The notes beneath the pieces are model-generated. The model saw only the letters and a list, made by a program, of their open reading frames with translations, ran no database searches and was not told the origin of the DNA. A stretch of DNA of 64,000 bases, taken from Cylindrotheca closterium (lineage: Eukaryota; Bacillariophyta; Bacillariophyceae; Bacillariales; Bacillariaceae). The stretch lies in NCBI GenBank assembly GCA_933822405.4, contig CAKOGP040002058.1, forward strand, positions 55,580-119,579, written 5' to 3'. Positions within the stretch are counted from its first letter, which is position 1; every line of letters begins with the position of its first letter. The position numbers and the translations under genes were made by a program. Shown here one piece after another: positions 22,324 to 32,246 of this stretch.

Positions 22324-23853
22324 CTACCCCGTTTCCAGCAAAGGCTGTAGTAGGTCTCCCTGTACTCCTTCCTCGCTTTGTCCTTGTTCTCCATCTTCAT
22401 CCTCTTGGATCCCTTCCAACATTGGTCTCTGGACGCGTTCGTATTTGCATTCTTGATACTGTTCCTTTTCTGGCAATACGTACAGCATAAAGGTATCGAC
22501 CACTGCAGTGGCCACGGCCAGCATTCCCAATGCAGTCGTAATGGTAATGATAAAATTTAACCAGGTGAACTGATGAAAGTTCCCACCCACCACCACTGCC
22601 ACCTTGATGCCATGCGCACTAAACAAAACCCTCGAATTGCGGTAGGAACTGTAGAATGCTTGAGTCTCCTTATAGTTTGTGCCAATAATGCGAGCCTTGT
22701 AGTGATAATAGGGTTCCAGGATTCCCTGGTAGGGCAAAAAGTCATTCCAAAGGACGGTCAGCAGTATGGTGGCACCCGACTCGCGAAATGTGGTGCAGTA
22801 AGTGGTGCTGTTGTCGATCGTCGTGGTATTCGTAGAAGTCTTCGTTTCGATGACGCAATCGTCCAAGGAAGAGATTCCAGCCGACTTCAATAAAACATCC
22901 AACGTGAAGAAATCGTGGTGATTCGAGGTTCGGTTGGGGAGAATGTAGCACGGAGCCCGCGATATTCGTTCGTCACCCAAGGGATGGACATAGGCTCGTT
23001 GGCCGTTGGTATGGGCTTCTTGGCACAAACCATGATGCAAGGACAATAGTCTACCAGATCTAGGGAAATCTTCTGCTTGTGCAGAACAAGAGTAATGAGA
23101 ATGCAACAGAGAGGTCGACGAATCAGAGCGCGACTGAAAGGATTGTTGCTTTTGAAACTTGGTCTCGCAAATGTGCGACGCCGTGGCAGCATGCTCGATC
23201 AACAAGGTAAACGCCTCGCTTTGTGCAATGTAAAAGGGTTTTCGATTCGAATCCGAGTCCTTTTCCGTAGTTTCGTAGGTTTGCCGGCAAGTGTTTTCGT
23301 CTCCGCTCCCACATACCAACGTTTGGTTCTTTGTCGTCGCACGAGTCCATACTACCATAGAAGACTCGCGCATGACTTGGGCATTGATGGCTTCGTAAAT
23401 CTGGCAAGGAAATACAGAGCCCTTGTAGTAGTAATCAGAAGTCGAGGAGATGGAATCAATGATTGAACTTTCATCCTCCAGTTCGCGGATATCAATGGAT
23501 TGTTCATCGTTCATCACTGACATTCGATGAGCTTTTCCTCGACTTTGCTCACAATAGGCCAAGGTATCCAGAGGCGCAAAATCGTTGGTACAATTCTCCT
23601 CAGTGCCTATTTCCTTGACAAATGTCGTCGTGGATGGACAATCACTCCCATGTTCCGGATGTTGCAGAGAAAATCGTACCGCTCCCACCACCCGTGTCGC
23701 TTCCAGATATCCTCCCATATACGCCATTTCAATAACACCCACGTAGAGTAGGATGCCAAGCAGAAGGATCAACCGCAAGCAGCCTAATCTTGAATCTTCT
23801 ACCTTGACATATTTGACAGTTTCGTATGAGAACGAGAGAGGAAAGGAGCTCAT
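22324..23853 (-). CDS. P2X-type ligand-gated cation channel homologue
   Basis: 509 residues from the ATG at 23853. The N-terminus carries the P2X-conserved Y-x-T-x-K element (SYETVKYVKVEDSRLG) just before the first membrane span (about residues 27-45). A Cys-rich ectodomain of about 380 residues, with about 12 Cys and several N-x-S/T sites, includes HDFFTLDVLLKSAGI, as in P2X receptors. The second span (FTWLNFIITITTALGML ... VVDTFMLYVLP) follows the family block GIKVAVVVGGNFHQF (animal proteins have GIRFD...GxAGKF) and precedes a KYE-containing tail. P2X proteins form trimeric ATP-gated cation channels; in some protists they sit on contractile vacuoles. ATP-binding residues cannot be assigned confidently here, so ligand and location are open. 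No introns. Confidence 0.82.
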   Translation of the reverse strand: MSSFPLSFSYETVKYVKVEDSRLGCLRLILLLGILLYVGVIEMAYMGGYLEATRVVGAVRFSLQHPEHGSDCPSTTTFVKEIGTEENCTNDFAPLDTLAYCEQSRGKAHRMSVMNDEQSIDIRELEDESSIIDSISSTSDYYYKGSVFPCQIYEAINAQVMRESSMVVWTRATTKNQTLVCGSGDENTCRQTYETTEKDSDSNRKPFYIAQSEAFTLLIEHAATASHICETKFQKQQSFQSRSDSSTSLLHSHYSCSAQAEDFPRSGRLLSLHHGLCQEAHTNGQRAYVHPLGDERISRAPCYILPNRTSNHHDFFTLDVLLKSAGISSLDDCVIETKTSTNTTTIDNSTTYCTTFRESGATILLTVLWNDFLPYQGILEPYYHYKARIIGTNYKETQAFYSSYRNSRVLFSAHGIKVAVVVGGNFHQFTWLNFIITITTALGMLAVATAVVDTFMLYVLPEKEQYQECKYERVQRPMLEGIQEDEDGEQGQSEEGVQGDLLQPLLETG

Positions 23854-24116
23854 CAATAGCTACATATATACGGTATGATGAGATATCCAGGTACAGTAGC
23901 GATGCGAGAACTTTGGTTCGTGAATTCGATTCATTCATCCGACCATCATTCGAAATTTAGCGGGTGAGGTACAGACTGCAAATCTTCAGAACTTATTGTT
24001 GCCGCATATATATTGCGACGATTGAATGCGCGATGAAGAATGAAGGATGACCTCTGCGACAGTGCCTATATAATACGGCGAAGAGGTTACAAGCAGGTAT
24101 TGAAACATGCAGGTAA

Positions 24117-24560
24117 ATGAGTACCGATACCATGTTGCCGGTTTGGTATGCCGCTTCCACCACTCTCCAATCCACACAAGCTTTGCTACTATCCTTCAAC
24201 GACTGCCCAACAGCTCCACAACAACGCTGCATCGAGCACCATCAAAAATGCATGGAAGCATCGCTCCAGGATGAGCTCGGGATGACTCCATTCCATGTCC
24301 TCTGTTGGACTTGCGATCCAAGCGGAGAACTGCTGCAAGTCCTTCTAGACACGCATCCAGTCCATGTTGTGGACTGGAAAGATGCAAATGGCAAACGGCC
24401 ACTGGAGTACTTGATCTCCAACTGGACCGAAACAACTGCATCGTTGCTTGAGTTGATACTACCAAAAGAGATGAGCAGACAACCTTTTTATGCCAATGTG
24501 CCCAACCGGAGTCCGGTCGGACAAGATGTTGATAAGTTTCAATTGCTGTGCGCTGTCTGA
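24117..24560 (+). CDS. Short ankyrin-type protein, possibly a truncated family member
   Basis: 147 residues from the ATG at 24117. LGMTPFHVLCWT, LLQVLLDTHP and ANGKRPLEYLISN are ankyrin-like helix pairs, and the end (RSPVGQDVDKFQLLCAV) is repeated in the relic at 9335-9480. The first 40 residues look unlike the rest, and the protein is short for such families, so the 5' part may be lost. Treat as gene fragment or small gene. Confidence 0.5.
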   Translation: MSTDTMLPVWYAASTTLQSTQALLLSFNDCPTAPQQRCIEHHQKCMEASLQDELGMTPFHVLCWTCDPSGELLQVLLDTHPVHVVDWKDANGKRPLEYLISNWTETTASLLELILPKEMSRQPFYANVPNRSPVGQDVDKFQLLCAV

Positions 24561-24797
24561 GAGCAGCGTTAGATTTGATTTATATATTTATTATAGCATC
24601 ACTCGTCTAACGTGCCAGATCCAAATTGAGACTTGCAACGATGAGCACGGTACTCCAATAGTCTATTTTTCTGGTATTGCGGGAGAAGAAGAATACAATT
24701 AAGGACCACAAAGTGTTTTTATTTGGAAGCTCACAAGCAAGCTAGTACCACTATCGAAAAAGAGTATTGTTACATGCATATTGAATAAAATCTATAG

Positions 24798-27042
24798 TTA
24801 GTATAATATGAATGATGATACCTCGACGTGACTTCCTTCTTCCAGTATTCGAATGGCAATCTCATAATCCTCCGAACCCTCTCGATACTTCCACTGAAAG
24901 CCATCGGAACCCTTGAGAAAGTAGGTTCCGAGATCATGAAAGAGCATCAAGGATGTTACTGCTACTCCGTTCACTGTGATTTCAAACTTGCCTTGATCAA
25001 AGTCTCGCTTCGTCCCAAGAAAGCCCTCGGGACAACGATTCCATGGGCAAGTCAAAAATGCAATCCCAATCAATCCCTTAAACTCAGATGCCTTGTAGTC
25101 ATAGGCTACCTTTTCCGCTTGATTAGGAATCACAATTTTGGCCCAATCGTCCTTTTGGTGTGCAAAAAAGAAGTCCTTGTAATCCGGACTCACAGTCACA
25201 GAGCAATCTTTGGCTCGTTGGTCTGGCTTGTAGACCAACTTGAGTGTCCCATCAAATTGAATGTTATTCACATCCATGGAGAGCCCCGTATCATAGGTTT
25301 CCTTTCCTGCTGGTACAGGACCACCAACCTTGGTGGTATCATTTGTAAGGTATCCCTTGTACCTAGTCTCGGATGGCAATCGTGCGGTATGACAAATGCC
25401 AGGTCCTTTGGAAAAGGTTTTGACAATGGACGCATCAAAATCCGCATCCGAGGCACATTCCTTTTCCAATTCTTGTTCTTCTTCCGAAAATTGCTTGCCG
25501 CACTTGTGCCATTCATGAACCTTATACGCTAGTTCTGGCAATTCGGCATTTCGAAAGGTTTCAAAATCTTCTTGTTCCTTGGCCATTAAAATGTTCAATA
25601 GATCCATTGGTTCTAGTACTACCGACTCGTGATGCTCCGTCTCCGTGGTGGGTTCCGTTTCAGTTTCATTGGTTGTTCCTTCTACACTTTCATCACTTGC
25701 CGAATGCGAATCATGAGCTTCCAATTGTACCGCCAATTCTTCCGCCGCATGGATCAGTTCTTGCACGACAAATAGAGCAATGGTGTGGCCGTCCAGTGCA
25801 TGCATTTTGCTACAGCATTTCACAAAACCATTGGACAAGGAAACAAGGATTGTGTAAGAAATAAAGCACTCGCACTGCCATGACACCAACAAGTCATTGA
25901 TATACGCATGCATTCAAGAGTACTTACAATCCTGGATGCCAACTGGCCTTTCCTGCGCGACTGTCACATAACCCCTTGGAATACTTGGCATCGTCACAGC
26001 CAAGATCTCCCTTTTCAATTCCCTCGGTACATTTGAAGGAGTTGATCATGGGAGGCAAATCTTGCATCTCCTTGAAATTGTCCATGTTGACCTCGGGTAT
26101 CCCTTCGAATTGTTGTTTGCGGGTATCTTCGGGCAAATAAAATGCCGACGCTGACATTTCCTCAAATTGTTTTAGTAAATCCACTCGATGTTCTCCTTCC
26201 GCATGGAGTGCAAAGATGGCCGGATGATGAGGCAACAAATTGCCTCGAATCGCATACAGCAAGAGCCGAACCGGACTGTACACGTCCGTCATGCCAAAAT
26301 CCCAGCTGAGCAAATCCACATCCCTTCCATAGATTTGTTCGACGCACAATCCCAGTTCGGGGCCACTTCCCGATCCGCCCATGGCAAAGTTGCGGACCTC
26401 CAAGGGCAATCCAATCGATTTGGCGATGCGGGACAAATCCCGTTCCAAAAAGGCCGTGTAGGATTCGTTGAACAAATTGCCATGTCCGGCGGCGGCCGAG
26501 TGACCCCCCGTGACCCACACCAGGGTAGCATTTTTGTACAATTGGTGTTGCAAGAGTTTGATTTTGAGTTTCCGTCGCAAGCGTTGGGTGGAAATGTCAA
26601 CGTCTTGGCCTTCAGTAGTAGAAGAAGAAGAAACCGATTGAAAGCTCTTCAATTTGAGAAATGCCTTGTTGGTGGATACTGTGGAAGACAAAGTGTCGTC
26701 GTCCAAGAATATCTTTTCAAATGCTTCTTGTCCATAGTCTTGATAGAGCAAACTTTCAATCCACTGAGTCTGAGCCTCTCGAAGCTTGTCAAAGTAGATT
26801 GAAAATTCTTGATGATCCGCATGATGAGACGAATGATGGTCCACCACCCGTATGTTCCCAGCACCAGTCTTGTTGACGTCGGGGACGGTATTCTCGGCCA
26901 ATATTCCTTGACTGAACAGACCCAAAAAGACAACGACCAGCGCAATGACCACCATTTTGGCCAAGCCGCTCGAAGGTTCCTCTTCTGTTCCTTCTTCAAT
27001 CGTTGTGAGTTTCTTGTTTTTTCTGGTTAATCTGTTTTTCAT
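24798..27042 (-). CDS. Membrane-anchored SGNH/GDSL-hydrolase-like protein
   Basis: Two exons, 27042-25928 and 25809-24798, with a 118-bp GT-AG intron, giving 708 residues. A short basic cytosolic tail is followed by one signal-anchor (KMVVIALVVVFLGLFSQGIL, residues about 30-50). The lumenal part has SGNH-like blocks: WVTGGHSAAAGHGN (candidate nucleophile Ser in GHS), NFAMGGSGSGPE (Gly block) and WDFGMTD; the intron sits within SWHPG|F, where the catalytic His of the last block is expected. The second exon adds an all-beta-like region with MHALDGHTIALFVVQELIHA and a Glu/Thr-rich linker. Probable Golgi or cell-surface esterase or acyltransferase acting on glycans (inference); substrate unknown. 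Confidence 0.7.
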
Positions 27043-27558
27043 TGTGACGATGATTGATTGATTGATTGATTGATTCGCTTGGTGATTGCCAGGAATTGTA
27101 TGGAGGATTTTTCAAAGGATCGATGAAATGTTGGAAAGGCGCTGGTCTGCGGAAAGAGTTCGGATCAGTTGCGTATTGTTTCTTTCTGTGTTATGGTGTT
27201 GGTTACGTGCCTTCATCATCATCATTGCGTTTTGAATTTTAGCATTTTTGACCCAGTCGACTACCCTTTGCACGCTTACGTTTGTCCGCCGTCAGCACTG
27301 ATGCATCACAAAACACAAACAACATCATCATCATCATCATCATCATCATCAACCCCACATACAAGCAAAGCAAGCGTCTTCGTCATCTCTCGACTACTTT
27401 CTTCTATTTTTCATTTCATTGCAACAATAGAAAGCAACGAATAAAGCTGACTTCATTGCATCCCCCTTCATATCTTCCGAGTCCACTAAATATACCACAT
27501 CCACCGTGCGTATCCATCCATCCATCCATCTCCTATACTCCTATACTACAGTATCATC
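27043..27558. other. Divergent intergenic region with microsatellites
   Basis: Holds (TGAT)n at about 27050-27075, just upstream of the SGNH-like gene, and (ATC)n at about 27323-27350. No gene supported; an ORF across the ATC run is a repeat artefact. Confidence 0.5.
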
Positions 27559-27756
27559 ATGCATTCCTCTCTGCCACAACTCATGGCCCGCGGCAAGGGC
27601 AAGACAATTCCCATCAAGCTCATGAGCTCTGCCGGGACTGGCTTTTTTTACACTACCCGCAAGAATGTTACCAATACCCAACATAAAATGTCCTTGGTCA
27701 AGTTTGATCCTGTGGTCCGACAACGAGTGGTCTTTCGAGAGCACAAGATCAAGTAA
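27559..27756 (+). CDS. Ribosomal protein bL33, probably mitochondrial
   Basis: 65 residues from ATG 27559, or 57 from the internal ATG at 27583 ([20 protein letters not shown]). Essentially full length for bL33: [23 protein letters not shown] and FREHKIK are the conserved blocks of the bacterial/mitochondrial large-subunit protein. The zinc-binding Cys pairs of some bacterial L33 are absent, as in mitochondrial forms. The first eight residues are too short for a clear transit peptide. Plastid genomes of diatoms usually encode their own L33, which favours a mitochondrial role (established pattern, inference here). Confidence 0.92.
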   Translation: MHSSLPQLMARGKGKTIPIKLMSSAGTGFFYTTRKNVTNTQHKMSLVKFDPVVRQRVVFREHKIK

Positions 27757-28243
27757 TACTTACTTATACTACTGTACTACTGTACTACTGTACTTATAAT
27801 ACTGTTTCAGTGGTGTGAGTGAAATATTGATATAACAAAGAGATGGCGCACACACAATGCTTTTTAAAGGAAGCAACGAGGACAGCATCATGTTCTCTTT
27901 GCTTTCGAAAATCAAATTATGGGAAGAATAATGAGGGAGTGCCATGGCAAGAAGTCACTCCTCCAAACTCTTTTGCGCTATTTTCATTTCAAAATGGGGA
28001 AAAGGATGGTAGACTTTGTGTCAACTTGTTTAACATAAATATATAGTGCAGCATATTTTGGATCTTGAAACAGTCACTTTGAACTTGTATTCTGACACAT
28101 TGTGATAATGCACATCCATATGCATGTAGAACATCCTTTGTAGTCACTTGAAAGGCTACATTGTGCCCAAGTATAGTTTACAAGGATTGATGCATAGTAT
28201 CATAATAACATCCCATTACTACTACAACTACTGCCATTCGGTT
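27757..28243. other. Convergent intergenic region with a short tandem repeat
   Basis: About 27761-27803 is built of actgtact-like repeats directly after the bL33 stop. A 67-codon frame at 27843-28046 has no support. Confidence 0.4.
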
Positions 28244-28998
28244 TTATACTTTAAACGATTTGACAGTCGCCTTTAGTTCCTGTTCCAATTGCTCAAAATT
28301 CTCTTGTTTGCATTGGGCCGTCAACACGTAAAGTTCATTCTTGTCAATAAAGATCTTGTTGATGTAATGTTTGTTCCCTCGTTTGCCGGAACTCAAATAT
28401 TCCAACAAGTAACCACCATCGTCATTGGACACTTCTGGGTCTTTTAGCAAAGTAACTTCAAAGACGCCATCTCGATTGACTTCGGCCGTAACGACTCTGG
28501 CTGCCACCTCTTCGGGGGTTCCAAACTATATAAATACGATGAGCACGAAGCAAGCAGTGGTGAGTATGTTGTGGTTGTTGAGGACATGGATTGATTCCAA
28601 AACAAAGTGATGATTGATTCAGTCGCTGTTTTTTCTTTTTTTGCAAAACAAGATATAATTGCACCCACCTCCTTGAGACTGTTGATGCGGACTGGATCCA
28701 CCGTGATGCCATATTGATATCCTCGAATCTCCGAATTTCCAAAATTGACTTCGTCTTGGTGCGTCTTGACGGGTTTGGAACCCTCCTTCATCGAGTCGGG
28801 AATTTGAATCCGGTAAGAGAATTTGGAATCGGTGCGATCAAAGGCATTCGCAGGAGTAGTAGTAGTAGCAGCTCCTGTGGTGCCAAGGACAATACCAGCA
28901 GCTGATGCAATAGTAGTGGTCCAAAATTGCCTTCTAGTAGTAGAAGCTGATAATTCTAGCTTGCTATCGTCGTTGTCTCTGCTTGAAGGATCGGCCCC

Positions 28999-29034
<36 letters not shown>

Positions 29035-29274
29035 GATGGTCGTAGATGATGATTGGACTGTCAGTGAGGAGGATGATGATGACGATCCATAATGTGCAGA
29101 TTTGGATGGCAGAAAAAATGAATTGACTCCTACTGTCGAGAAGACTAGCAACAATATCAGTGATGATACCGATTGGAGGAGTCGGCTGTGATGGACCATG
29201 ATCTTCTTGCTATTGTTGGAAGTTGAACGACTGACGCGATGTTGTAATGTTTGTTGCATTTCCATCACTGCCAT
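28244..29274 (-). CDS. PsbP-domain protein targeted to the thylakoid lumen
   Basis: Two exons, 29274-28669 and 28525-28244, with a 143-bp GT-AG intron in phase 0, giving 295 residues from ATG 29274 (ATG at about 29199, MVHHSRLLQ, is an alternative start). It has a signal peptide (LILLLVFSTVGVNS) followed by Phe-Phe, fitting the diatom plastid entry rule of an aromatic residue after cleavage. Then a Ser/His-rich spacer with eleven consecutive His, a twin-arginine signal (TTRRQFWTTTIASAAGIVLG) and a cleavage site TPANA|F. The mature part (FSYRIQIPDSMKEGSKPVKT, GYQYGITVDPVRI, EEVAARVV ... LYVLTAQC) is PsbP-like. Function in photosystem II or a PPD-type assembly role cannot be separated. Confidence 0.85.
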
Positions 29275-29513
29275 TAGGGGGTGGAAGGCACTCTGCACCC
29301 ATAGTGTTTACCCCCGTTTTAAAAAGCATCAAAAACCGCAGAAATTCCAGTCCAATCCCGCTAATTTCACAGAACAAAAACGAACGTTAGAACAATAACC
29401 GAACTGACTGAATCTGACTTGAATCGCAATCGAAATCCAGCTTCTTTTGACCCATACTTGGTTTTCGTTGTTATAATATCCTCCTGAAAGGATTTTATTA
29501 TCGTTTATAAGTT

Positions 29514-31751
29514 ATGCGCTATTGTAATCCGCTCCTGACGCTTGCTGCCTTGCTGCTGTTGATTTGCAATCCCATACAATCATCATCCTCCGTTCTTGCA
29601 GCAGCAACAACAACAACTTTTGGAGTATGCGAACCCGATTCTTCTTCATCTTCTTTGGAGACGAGTTGCGCAAAACCTCCAGCCTTGACGTTGGAAAACA
29701 TTGCCGAATTCATGGATGAGACAATTCCAAAACAAATGGAAGAATCTCATATTGTGGGAACGACTCTATCCGTTGTCAAATTATCCTCCCATGGCGATCA
29801 TGATGATGCAAGTCTCGGAAGCTGGTTGTATGGTCGAGTCTTTGGTGGAGAACACGAGGGATACGACGACGACGACTTTTGGCAGTACAGCAAGGGCTAT
29901 GGAATGGCCAATGTGGAAAGTAATATTGGAGTGGATCCGGATTCGTCGCTCTTTCGGCCCGGATCCATCTCCAAAATGTTCTTGTGGACGGCTGTGATGC
30001 AGCTTGTGGAACAAGGAAAGATTGATTTGGACCAGGATATCTGCACCCATCTGAAGTGCGAGGAAATTCCAACTCTGACCAAGAAAAACAATCCCAAGGA
30101 CTATGCACCCATTACCATGTCGCATTTAATAACGCATACACCAGGATTCGAAGATTATTTATTCAATCTAATGGTCAAGGAGGAAGCCAAGCTTATGAGT
30201 TTGGAAGAATGCATCTCCTTCCGAACTCTGCAAAGGGTCCGAGAACCTGGAGCGGAACTAGCATATTCGAATTATGGTTCCTTGTTGGCAGCTCGAATTA
30301 TAGAAGTTATTAGCGGGCTCACGTTTGAAGAGTACATTGAAAAGAACATTTTCGAGCCTTTGGGAATGGCTGATTCCACCTTTCGACAACCTCTGCCTGA
30401 AGACTTGGCAGCAGGCATGGCGGAAGGCTATGCCTACAATGGTGAAGGGACTGTTAAAAAGCACTTTGAACTGGTAAATGGGACACCTGCTGGAGGCCTT
30501 ACTTCTACTGCGAACGATATGGCCAAATTCATGAAGGCTCATCTCTCTGTGAATTCTGGCGGGAACGGTCTTCTCAAGCCTGCCACTATGAAAAAAATGC
30601 ACACTCTGCTCTATCAGCCGGATCCTCAGTATGAAATGGGCTTTGCGCATGGACTCATGGATATGAGCACCAATGGCGTCCGTGTGATTGGGCATGGGGG
30701 TGACACTCTTTACTTTCACAGCCTGCTCGCGCTTTTGCCCGAACACAAATTGGGTGTCTTTTTTTCCTTCAATACGGGGATTGAAAATGGATTGCCCGAT
30801 TTCCCTGCCGACAAAATTGCCAAGAGTTTCATGGATCACTTCTTTCCAGCACCCACGGGAAAGGAAAAACGGGCCATGATGATGATGAAGGATCATAATG
30901 ATGACTCCGATGCCAATATCACCACTACCACGGAACCACATTTCGCTTTGGATTATACAGGTAGCTACAACTCCAATCGTCGATCGGAAAGTGATATGCT
31001 CAAGGTGAATAGCCTTGCCATGTCGTACGATGTCAAGCGTGGTAAAACTCCTGGTTCCATTTTGGTGTCCAGTTTCATCCAGCCAGAATACACGGAATAT
31101 GTGGAAATCGATGAGCATCTCTTTCAAGAAGCGGATGGTCAACACAAACTACTCTTTTTGGTGGACGAGATGGAAGATGGGACTCGCATAGTCCGATCCA
31201 TCTTTGCCGACGCACTGCCAGTCTTGCAATTTACCAAATGTGCATGGTGGGAGCAAAAGCGGTTCAACATTTGCATCGCTGCTACTGGGCAAATCAGCAT
31301 ATTGCTTGGCTTTTTTATTTGGTTTGTAGTACCATTTCTGCGTTATATTTGGTCCAAGGCGGCTGCCCTTCGACGTGGCAAGGGCGCAGCAACAGATGAT
31401 TTGCAGCAGCAAGAGGAAACACCATCAATGGGTCCACCAGGGGCCAAGTTCGCCAGTCGACTGGGCTCGGCAGTGGTGATGGCCTATTTTGCATTCTATG
31501 GATCCATTATCTACATTTCCGTCGTTCGAGACTTGGTCTTTGGGGGCAGTTTGCCAAAATGGCCATTCTTTTTGCCCTACATTGCGTTTCTATTGGGGCT
31601 CCCACTTCCAGTCATGGCAGTCGCCGCTTGGCGCAAGAAGTACTGGGGCGTTGCGTTCCGAATATACTATACGGTCTTTGCATTCGCTGTGCAAGGTCTC
31701 TTTTGGTTCCTTTGGCATTGGGGCTTTGTGGCTCAAAGCCTATCGCACTGA
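29514..31751 (+). CDS. Beta-lactamase-family (class C/PBP-like) serine hydrolase with C-terminal membrane domain
   Basis: 745 residues, ATG 29514, no intron. Signal peptide (LLTLAALLLLICNPIQSSSS). The catalytic motifs are all present: SxxK in PGSISKMF (about residue 151), YSN in ELAYSNYGSLLAARI, and HGG in GVRVIGHGGDTLY. The C-terminal 220 residues hold four hydrophobic segments (FNICIAATGQISILLGFFIW; SAVVMAYFAFYGSIIYI; FLPYIAFLLGLPLPVMAV; YYTVFAFAVQGLFWFLW). Such proteins include peptidases and esterases acting outside the cytosol; a resistance role is not implied. The 3' end plus flank has been partly duplicated just downstream. Confidence 0.85.
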   Translation: MRYCNPLLTLAALLLLICNPIQSSSSVLAAATTTTFGVCEPDSSSSSLETSCAKPPALTLENIAEFMDETIPKQMEESHIVGTTLSVVKLSSHGDHDDASLGSWLYGRVFGGEHEGYDDDDFWQYSKGYGMANVESNIGVDPDSSLFRPGSISKMFLWTAVMQLVEQGKIDLDQDICTHLKCEEIPTLTKKNNPKDYAPITMSHLITHTPGFEDYLFNLMVKEEAKLMSLEECISFRTLQRVREPGAELAYSNYGSLLAARIIEVISGLTFEEYIEKNIFEPLGMADSTFRQPLPEDLAAGMAEGYAYNGEGTVKKHFELVNGTPAGGLTSTANDMAKFMKAHLSVNSGGNGLLKPATMKKMHTLLYQPDPQYEMGFAHGLMDMSTNGVRVIGHGGDTLYFHSLLALLPEHKLGVFFSFNTGIENGLPDFPADKIAKSFMDHFFPAPTGKEKRAMMMMKDHNDDSDANITTTTEPHFALDYTGSYNSNRRSESDMLKVNSLAMSYDVKRGKTPGSILVSSFIQPEYTEYVEIDEHLFQEADGQHKLLFLVDEMEDGTRIVRSIFADALPVLQFTKCAWWEQKRFNICIAATGQISILLGFFIWFVVPFLRYIWSKAAALRRGKGAATDDLQQQEETPSMGPPGAKFASRLGSAVVMAYFAFYGSIIYISVVRDLVFGGSLPKWPFFLPYIAFLLGLPLPVMAVAAWRKKYWGVAFRIYYTVFAFAVQGLFWFLWHWGFVAQSLSH

Positions 31752-31791
31752 TCCTCTTTTTAATTCAATCGGATCAGTCATATGTTTGGGT

Positions 31792-31814
31792 CAGGCCTAA
31801 TATTATTAGGCCTG
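31792..31814. repeat. Inverted repeat after the serine hydrolase stop
   Basis: AGGCCTAAT and ATTAGGCCT form a 9-bp stem with a 3-nt loop about 45 bp past the stop codon. A weaker form recurs in the duplicated unit near 32130. May be a 3'-end RNA structure. Confidence 0.5.
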
Positions 31815-31879
31815 CCAAAATATAAAAAAGCAGCATTGTTGCATGCTCGACACGCGGTCGGCTTGTTATGGATGGATGG

Positions 31880-32190
31880 TTCGGTACCAGGTACTTTTAC
31901 CCAACAGTATATCGCGTTTCTACTGGGGCTCCCACTTCTAGCCATGACAGTCGCCACTTGGTGTAAGAAGCACTGGGGCGTTGCGTGCCGAATACAATGA
32001 GGTCTTTGCAGTACTGTAGTTGCTGTGCAAGGTCTTTGGCATTGGGGCCTTGTGGCTCAAAGCCTAGAATCCTTGCTAGAATGGCCTCTTTGATTCAATC
32101 CGATTAGTCAAATATTTGGGTCACACGCCTATTTAGGCCTGCCAACAGCATCATTTATTTATTGCGTGTTCGACACGATCTACATTCTCC
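31880..32190 (+). pseudogene. Partial tandem copy of the serine hydrolase 3' end and flank
   Basis: Bases about 31905-32065 match 31577-31742 (YIAFLLGLPLLAMTVATW versus YIAFLLGLPLPVMAVAAW), and about 32066-32190 match the DNA after the intact stop at 31745-31870. Only the last membrane segments are represented and the frame is interrupted, so it cannot encode the enzyme. Confidence 0.85.
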
Positions 32191-32246
32191 TTCTGATGGA
32201 TGATAATGATCTAAGGATTCTCACTTTATTTTCGCAAGATTGATTG

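Noticed and set aside
24828..25532. 234-codon plus-strand frame
   Set aside because: Shadow of exon 2 of the SGNH-like gene.
26188..26802. 204-codon plus-strand frame opposite the SGNH-like gene
   Set aside because: Antisense shadow; the minus strand shows the spliced family blocks.
27282..27686. 134-codon frame crossing the ATC microsatellite
   Set aside because: An Ile-rich run from the repeat, overlapping bL33 in another frame; no support.
27843..28046. 67-codon plus-strand frame with ATG
   Set aside because: No family, no splice or neighbour support, and it lies in the 3' region after bL33.
30258..31145. 295-codon minus-strand frame inside the serine hydrolase gene
   Set aside because: The plus strand carries all three catalytic motifs; the antisense frame resembles no protein.
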